Source: Paracoccus spongiarum (GTDB lineage Bacteria; Pseudomonadota; Alphaproteobacteria; Rhodobacterales; Rhodobacteraceae). From it: 64,000 bases of DNA. The DNA is taken from contig NZ_JAVAMQ010000006.1 in the NCBI RefSeq assembly GCF_030732095.1, positions 1-64,000 on the forward strand, read 5' to 3'. Below, piece by piece: positions 59,547-64,000 of the stretch. The stretch's first letter is position 1, and each line of letters starts with the position of its first letter. The position numbers and the translations under genes were made by a program. The notes under the pieces were generated by a model. It was not told the DNA's origin. It worked only from the letters and a program-made list of their open reading frames with translations, and did no database searches.

Positions 59547-60152
59547 CTAGCGAAAGGCGATCCAGCCCATCCGCCAGCGCAGCAGCGTGGTGATCGCGCA
59601 TGCGGCGGAAAAGCCCCATGCAAGCGCCGGAAATGCATTCGGAAACAGGCACATTGCGGCGAATATTGCGATCGTTTCGAACCCTTCGGTCAGCCCGCCC
59701 AGATAGTAGATGCCCTTATGCGGGAAGGCTTCGGCCCGCTGGCCGCGGCGCGCCGCGATGGCCGCGAAGGCCAGGAAGGACGACCCGGTGCCGGTGAAGG
59801 CCGCGATCAGCGCCGCCGCCGGCAGCCCGTTCGGGGCCGGATCCTGCAGGGCGAAACCCAGGGGCACCAGGGCGTAGAACAGGAAATCCAGCGCGACGTC
59901 CAGAAAGGCGCCGCGATCGGTCGGCCCGGCGATGCGGGCCACCGCGCCGTCCAGGCCGTCCAGCAGCCGGTTCGCGCATATCAGCGCCAGCGCCACCAGC
60001 CACCATCCGGAGGCCAGCGCCGGCACCGCCATCACCCCGACCGCGAAGCCTGCGATGCTGAGGTGATCGGCGCCGATGCCGCAGCGAGACAGCCAGCGCG
60101 CAGGCCGGCGCAGAGCAGCCTGCTGGATGGGCAGGATCAGGGCGTCGATCAT
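59547..60152 (-). CDS. CDP-alcohol phosphatidyltransferase family membrane protein
   Basis: 201 residues. The family motif is LDGLDGAVARIAGPTDRGAFLDVALD (about 63-88) with its conserved Asp residues. Several membrane segments follow, and HKGIYYLGGLTEGFETIA is a second block. It makes a phospholipid from a CDP-activated donor; the alcohol is not known. The start at 60152 follows AGGAG by 6 bases. Converges on the GntR gene 28 bases away. Related to an atypical group that often lies near DedA/VTT genes. Confidence 0.85.
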   Translation of the reverse strand: MIDALILPIQQAALRRPARWLSRCGIGADHLSIAGFAVGVMAVPALASGWWLVALALICANRLLDGLDGAVARIAGPTDRGAFLDVALDFLFYALVPLGFALQDPAPNGLPAAALIAAFTGTGSSFLAFAAIAARRGQRAEAFPHKGIYYLGGLTEGFETIAIFAAMCLFPNAFPALAWGFSAACAITTLLRWRMGWIAFR

Positions 60153-60264
60153 CGGCATCTCCTGTCGTGGGTCCCGGTTGTCGCGGCGCCGATCTGTATC
60201 GCTGCGGCGCCTGCAGGCAAGCCCTGCGCGCGATGTCCTGCCGCGACGGCCGCGCGATCCCGCC

Positions 60265-60945
60265 TCACCCGCGCGCCCCGCCCCGTCGCCACCATCGCAG
60301 CCCCGCCCGCGCCAGCCACGGAAGCCCCGCCAGCGCCGCGAAGGAGGCAAGGACCGGTGCCGAGACGATCCCCGACAGGCTGTCGAGCCGCGCGAGCTGG
60401 GTGCCGGCATTCACATAGACGGCCGTGGCGGGCAGCATCCCCAACTGGCTGACCCAGTAGAACCGCAAGGCCGGCATCCGCGTCAGGCCCATCAGCAGGT
60501 TGACCGCGACGAAGGGAACCACCGCGACCAGCCGCAGCGAGAACAGGTAGAAGGCGCCGTCGCGGTCAAGCCGCGCCTGAACGGTCCTCAGCCGGCCGCC
60601 AAGCCGCGCCGCGACCCGGTCTCGCGCCAGATGGCGGGCGGCGAGGAAGGCCAGCATGGCCCCGATGGCCGAGGCGAAGGATGACAGGACCAGCCCTTGC
60701 CAGAACCCGAACAGCGCCCCTGCGGCCAGCGTCATCCAGACCGCCAGCGGCAGCGACAGCGCGGTGATCGCCACATAGGCCAGCAGAAACAGCGCCGCGG
60801 CGGACCAGGGCCTGTGCGTCCGCAAGGTCTCGAGGCCGGCCAGCCGGTCGCGCAACCCGGCCGGCGAGAGGTCGGGCCGCAGCAGCGCCACCAGCAGGAT
60901 CAGGATCAGCGCGCCAAGCGCCAGCAGGATGGCAGGCTGTCTCAC
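60265..60945 (-). CDS. TVP38/TMEM64 (VTT domain) membrane protein
   Basis: 226 residues from a GTG at 60945 that follows GAAGGA by 6 bases. About six hydrophobic segments. The VTT core shows ALSLPLAVWMTLAAGALFGFWQGLVLSSFASAIGAMLAFLAARH (about 65-108) and the Arg-rich loop RDGAFYLFSLRLVAVVPFVAVNLLMGLTRM. DedA-superfamily relatives scramble lipids; here function is unknown. It sits between the CDP-alcohol gene and the DoxX gene. Confidence 0.85.
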   Translation of the reverse strand: MRQPAILLALGALILILLVALLRPDLSPAGLRDRLAGLETLRTHRPWSAAALFLLAYVAITALSLPLAVWMTLAAGALFGFWQGLVLSSFASAIGAMLAFLAARHLARDRVAARLGGRLRTVQARLDRDGAFYLFSLRLVAVVPFVAVNLLMGLTRMPALRFYWVSQLGMLPATAVYVNAGTQLARLDSLSGIVSAPVLASFAALAGLPWLARAGLRWWRRGGARG

Positions 60946-61031
60946 CCTCGGTCCTTCATCGCGGACTGGCGGGCGCCCGCGCGTGTCGCGCCCCGCCGCG
61001 CAGACTGGCCGGAAACCGGCGCGTCTGCAAA

Positions 61032-61505
61032 TCACGCAATGCGGATCGGCGCCCGGCCGGACGTGTCCCCCTCGAGGCGCAGAAGCCGGTCAAGCGACCA
61101 TGCGCCGGGTCCGCGCGCCACCACCGCCAGAAGCGCGGCGGCCCACAGCCCGTGCGTGATCCAGGCGCCCGGATAGACGAAGATCTGGATCACCGCCGTC
61201 ATCGCCAGCAGCCCAAGCGCCGAGAGCCGCGTGGCAAGCCCGAGGATCAGCAGCACCGGCAGCACATGCTCGGCCGTGGTGGCCAGCACCGCCGCCAGCC
61301 CCGAGGGAATCAGGGGCAGGGCATATTCATGCTGGAACAGGTACCAGGTCGACTCCTTGATGCGGAACAGCCCCTCGACCTTGGTGCGCCCCGAAGCAAG
61401 GAACACCATCGCGGGAAAGACGCGCAGCATCAGCGCGACCAGATCCTGCGGCAGGCGGTCCATCAGGGCGTTCAGGCGGCGGATGGTGGGAACGAGCGCG
61501 GTCAT
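61032..61505 (-). CDS. DoxX family membrane protein
   Basis: 157 residues, four membrane segments. [20 protein letters not shown] (about 26-45) and [54 protein letters not shown] [24 protein letters not shown] match DoxX. DoxX proteins accompany bufferin operons and may take part in redox or quinone chemistry at the membrane. Overlaps the DUF2063 gene by 4 bases. Confidence 0.88.
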   Translation of the reverse strand: MTALVPTIRRLNALMDRLPQDLVALMLRVFPAMVFLASGRTKVEGLFRIKESTWYLFQHEYALPLIPSGLAAVLATTAEHVLPVLLILGLATRLSALGLLAMTAVIQIFVYPGAWITHGLWAAALLAVVARGPGAWSLDRLLRLEGDTSGRAPIRIA

Positions 61506-62272
61506 GACAGGACTCCGTCAGCGGGGGCGACAAGCGCGCCGTCGCGGGCAAGCTGCAGAAGCAGGGCGGCGGCGTCATGGGCGGGATCGGTCGCAGCGGC
61601 GGCCTCGGCCGAGGCCAGCAGGGTCCGGCCAGCGCGCAGTCGATCCAGCATCAGCCGGTCGGCGGCCGAGATCGCGCGCACCGGCACGTCAAGGCGGCGG
61701 TCGCGCAGGATCAGCGCGATCTGCGGCCGGGCGATGTCGATGGGACGCGGCGCCGCGCCCGGCTGGTTGCGGGCCCAGACATCCACCGCCGCGAAGTCCA
61801 GCGGCAGGATGCGCAGCGCGGGGTGCAGGCCCAGCCGCAGCCCCGCGGGATCGGCCCCCGCCAGCGCCGCGGGCGCCAGCGGCGGTGCGTCGGCGGCGTG
61901 AAAGGCAGCCCCGCGCGCCACCTCGATGCGGGCCACGTCCGCCAGATAGGGATGTCGGGCAAGCGGCGGAAAGCCCGACAGGAATTCGGGCATCGCCGCG
62001 CCCCATTCAAGCAGCACGGGGCTGTGCGGCGGATGCTGGGCGATGAAGATGCGCGCCATCTGGTCGAAGAACGCCTCGCCCACCAGACGCCGGATCACCG
62101 GAAAGCGCCGTGCCAGGGCGGCGACCAGGCTGACCGCGACATTGTTGCGGTAGACGGCGAAGCGCCGGGCGATCTCGGCCGCCTCGGCGGGGCAGGCGGC
62201 CAGCCCGGGCGGCAGCTCGCCGCCGCGCAGTCCGGCCGCGAAGCCGGCGTGGAACTCAGCTGGCGCGGGCAA
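61502..62272 (-). CDS. bufC: DUF2063 protein, MNIO partner (BufC type)
   Basis: 256 residues from a TTG at 62272 that follows GGAGG by 8 bases. The N-terminal helical domain (about 1-95) has [41 protein letters not shown], the DUF2063 signature; the rest is a beta-rich domain. Partner proteins of this type bind the DUF692 enzyme and present the precursor peptide. Its start lies within the last 17 bases of bufB, so the two are coupled. Confidence 0.85.
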   Translation of the reverse strand: MPAPAEFHAGFAAGLRGGELPPGLAACPAEAAEIARRFAVYRNNVAVSLVAALARRFPVIRRLVGEAFFDQMARIFIAQHPPHSPVLLEWGAAMPEFLSGFPPLARHPYLADVARIEVARGAAFHAADAPPLAPAALAGADPAGLRLGLHPALRILPLDFAAVDVWARNQPGAAPRPIDIARPQIALILRDRRLDVPVRAISAADRLMLDRLRAGRTLLASAEAAAATDPAHDAAALLLQLARDGALVAPADGVLS

Positions 62273-63101
62273 GGCCGGACCCTCCGCGCAGGATGTCGCG
62301 CGCCCTCAGCGCCTCGGCCTGCAGGACCGGCCATTCGGGCAGGTCGTTGTCCCACTCGACCAGCGTCGGCAGGGGACCGCGTTGCGCGATCACCTCTGCA
62401 TACAGCGTCCAGACCGGATCGGCGACGGGCGCGCCATGCGCGTCGATCAGCAGCGGACCCGAGGGAAGGGCCTCTTCGGCATGGCCGCCCAGATGAATCT
62501 CGGCCACCTGGTCCAGCGGAAAATCCGCCAGATAGGCGCGCGGGTCGCGGCGGTGGTTCACCGAGGCGACAAAGACGTTGTTCACATCCAGCAAGAGGCC
62601 GCAGCCGGTGCGCAGGGCGATCTGGCGCAGGAACTCGGTCTCGGGGATCGAGGAGTCCGCGAACAGCAGGTAGGTCGCGGGATTTTCCAGCAGCATCCGG
62701 CGGCCAAGCGCCTCCTGGACCTGATCGACATGCTGGCACACCAGATCCAGCGTGCGCGGCGTGTAGGGCAGCGGCAGCAGGTCGTTCAGATATTCGGCGC
62801 CGTGGCTGGACCAGGCCAGATGTTCCGAAAAGCTGTCGGGCTGGTACCGGTCGCAGAGCGCACGCAGCCGGGCCAGATGCGCCGCGTCGAGGCGCGGCCC
62901 GCCGATCGACAGCCCGACCCCGTGGATCGACAGCGCGTGATCGGCGCGCAGGTCGGTCAGCTGCGCATGGGGCAGCCCGCCCGCGCCCATGTAGTTTTCG
63001 GCATGGACCTCGAAGAAGCCCATCTGCGAGGGCGCGCGGCGGATCGCCGCGTGATGGTCGGGCTTGAAGCCCACGCCGACATCGGGTGGCAGGCCGGTCA
63101 T
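62256..63101 (-). CDS. bufB: DUF692 multinuclear non-heme iron oxidase (BufB type)
   Basis: 281 residues, TIM barrel of the MNIO family. Metal-site blocks: [65 protein letters not shown] and [11 protein letters not shown]. Related enzymes convert cysteines of ribosomal peptides to oxazolone/thioamide or thiooxazole groups. The adjacent DUF2282 protein is its likely substrate and the DUF2063 protein its partner. Confidence 0.92.
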   Translation of the reverse strand: MTGLPPDVGVGFKPDHHAAIRRAPSQMGFFEVHAENYMGAGGLPHAQLTDLRADHALSIHGVGLSIGGPRLDAAHLARLRALCDRYQPDSFSEHLAWSSHGAEYLNDLLPLPYTPRTLDLVCQHVDQVQEALGRRMLLENPATYLLFADSSIPETEFLRQIALRTGCGLLLDVNNVFVASVNHRRDPRAYLADFPLDQVAEIHLGGHAEEALPSGPLLIDAHGAPVADPVWTLYAEVIAQRGPLPTLVEWDNDLPEWPVLQAEALRARDILRGGSGLARAS

Positions 63102-63165
63102 GCTTCTGTTCCTTGTCCGGGATGAAGGCCGGGGCCGGCATCGCCCGCCCCGGCAGGTGCTGGGC

Positions 63166-63471
63166 TCAGGCGGGCAGGTCGCGCATCAGCGCCTCGGGCG
63201 AGCCCATGCGCGCGGTGACATCCTCGGCGGCGGGCAGTTCGATCTCGGCGCAGGTGCCGGCCGGCACCAGCTTCCAGGCATTGCCCTGGTAGTCCACCTT
63301 CGAGGTGCCGGCGCAGGTCGTGCCCGGCCCGGCGGCGCAGTCGTTCTGCCCGGCCATCGCAACGCCGAAGCACTTTTCCATCTCGCCTTCGGCAAGCGCC
63401 GTGGTGGCCGCCGCCATGCCAAGCGCGCAGGCCAGCGAGGCCCCGAGGCCGAGGGTGGTTCTGGTGGTCAT
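63166..63471 (-). CDS. bufA1: DUF2282 cysteine-containing secreted precursor (BufA1-type bufferin)
   Basis: 101 residues. A signal peptide ends near TALA|EGE (residue 28). Four cysteines remain in the mature part: Cys34, Cys45, Cys53 and Cys74, within [30 protein letters not shown] and [10 protein letters not shown], the DUF2282 pattern. Bufferins are modified on cysteine by the MNIO enzyme and bind copper in the periplasm. Followed by bufB (64 bases), bufC and doxX. The name is by family; modification is not visible in sequence. Confidence 0.88.
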   Translation of the reverse strand: MTTRTTLGLGASLACALGMAAATTALAEGEMEKCFGVAMAGQNDCAAGPGTTCAGTSKVDYQGNAWKLVPAGTCAEIELPAAEDVTARMGSPEALMRDLPA

Positions 63472-63496
63472 CTGGTAGTCCTCCTTGCAGGATCAC

Positions 63497-63514
63497 GTCC
63501 GCGCTGCTGCGGAC
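63497..63514. promoter_or_regulatory. Hairpin upstream of bufA1
   Basis: GTCCGC and GCGGAC around GCTGCT, 26 bases before the bufA1 start. Could be a leader hairpin or an operator. No known copper- or ECF-type box is recognised. Confidence 0.25.
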
Positions 63515-63618
63515 CTCCTGCAGGTCGGATCGCGCGGCGATCCGTTACCGGCCTCACGCTTTCGTGTCCGGTGGCACGCGGCCGGCGGCCGCCCGCGTGC
63601 AGGTCGTGCGGGCCGCGC

Positions 63619-63924
63619 TCAGCGGGCGGCGCGAAGGTCGCTCATCACCGTTTCGAATTGGGCGACCGAGCCTGCCACCTCCGTCTGCGGGGCGGCATCG
63701 CTGCCCGCCAGTGCCCCCGAGGCCTGCGCGATCAGCGTGTCCAGCTGTTCTGGCGTCAGCACGCCCGACTGATTCGCCGCCTCGACCATTGCGCAGAGGC
63801 CCGCCGAAATTCCCATCGCTGCCCCGGCGCCCGTCCCGATGCCGACCGCCGTGCTGCCGATATACAGCATTGCGCCTATTCCTGCGGCCAGGCCGAGAAC
63901 CAGGCCAATCACCACTTTGCCCAT
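63619..63924 (-). CDS. Small membrane-associated hypothetical protein
   Basis: 101 residues. Residues about 4-50 are a Gly/Ala-rich hydrophobic run (VIGLVLGLAAGIGAMLYIG, then a GIGTGAGAAMG stretch), likely two close membrane passes. The rest, with GVLTPEQLDTLIAQASGAL, is helical and soluble. Start at 63924 has AAGGGA 6 bases upstream; the ATG at 63945 is weaker. Same direction as the buf operon, 147 bases upstream of it. No family recognised. Confidence 0.6.
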   Translation of the reverse strand: MGKVVIGLVLGLAAGIGAMLYIGSTAVGIGTGAGAAMGISAGLCAMVEAANQSGVLTPEQLDTLIAQASGALAGSDAAPQTEVAGSVAQFETVMSDLRAAR

Positions 63925-64000
63925 GTTGAGTCCCTTCACTGTCATGATGCGCCGATGATCCGGCGTCTCGTTCGCGCGGCCAAGGTATCGACCGGACCGG

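Overview
This is a GC-rich, gene-dense window from an alphaproteobacterium, most likely Rhodobacterales (Paracoccus or a close relative). Four things point there: the PetP/PetR regulator pair, a lexA gene with a direct-repeat GTTC-N7-GTTC operator, the trpG-trpD/trpC-moaC-moeA-lexA gene order, and an intergenic repeat of the kind seen in Rhodobacteraceae. Genus is inference; there is no rRNA gene. I support 70 protein genes plus one truncated gene, one tRNA-Pro, a two-copy 65-bp repeat and several hairpins and operators. I see no CRISPR array and no prophage; the only hint of an insertion sequence is at the left edge.

Layout. 1-14 kb: a truncated EamA transporter, hemE and hemC (divergent), lexA, moeA-moaC-trpC, ung-trpD-trpG, and a rightward run ending in ppiD-trpE. 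14-27 kb: housekeeping genes (gpt, a LysE exporter, fabI, pdxH, a double cold-shock protein, a DUF192 protein, tRNA-Pro, an RNase D-like exonuclease), the lipopolysaccharide export block kdsD-lptC-lptA-lptB, then hpf-ptsN, ilvE and petP-petR. 26-45 kb: a family-4-like uracil-DNA glycosylase, an RND efflux pair, a stand-alone DsbD-alpha-like protein, yqgE, map, a CinA-type protein, kynA-cbiX-DUF4202, a divergent FAD oxidase/mnmD pair, bfr-bfd, queA, an MFS transporter and lpdA.

45-59.5 kb is the main accessory island and the most interesting part. It encodes a RuBisCO-like protein (OiaX type), a DUF1537 kinase (OiaK type), a PGDH-like oxidoisomerase (ApnO type), a TRAP transporter, a ribose-type ABC transporter with a DUF2291 lipoprotein, a Gfo/Idh/MocA dehydrogenase (ApsD type), a large lactonase (ApnL type) and a FadR-type GntR regulator. 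Together these make a complete oxidative D-apiose route ending in 3-phosphoglycerate plus glycolate. A 20-bp motif, 19/20 identical at two places, sits in the oiaK/apnO divergent promoter and in front of the ABC operon, and is a good candidate operator for the GntR protein.

59.5-64 kb holds a leftward set: a CDP-alcohol phosphatidyltransferase, a VTT-domain protein, then DoxX - DUF2063 - DUF692 - DUF2282. The last four match the bufferin (BUF) copper-stress RiPP operon: a cysteine-rich precursor, a multinuclear non-heme iron oxidase and its partner protein.
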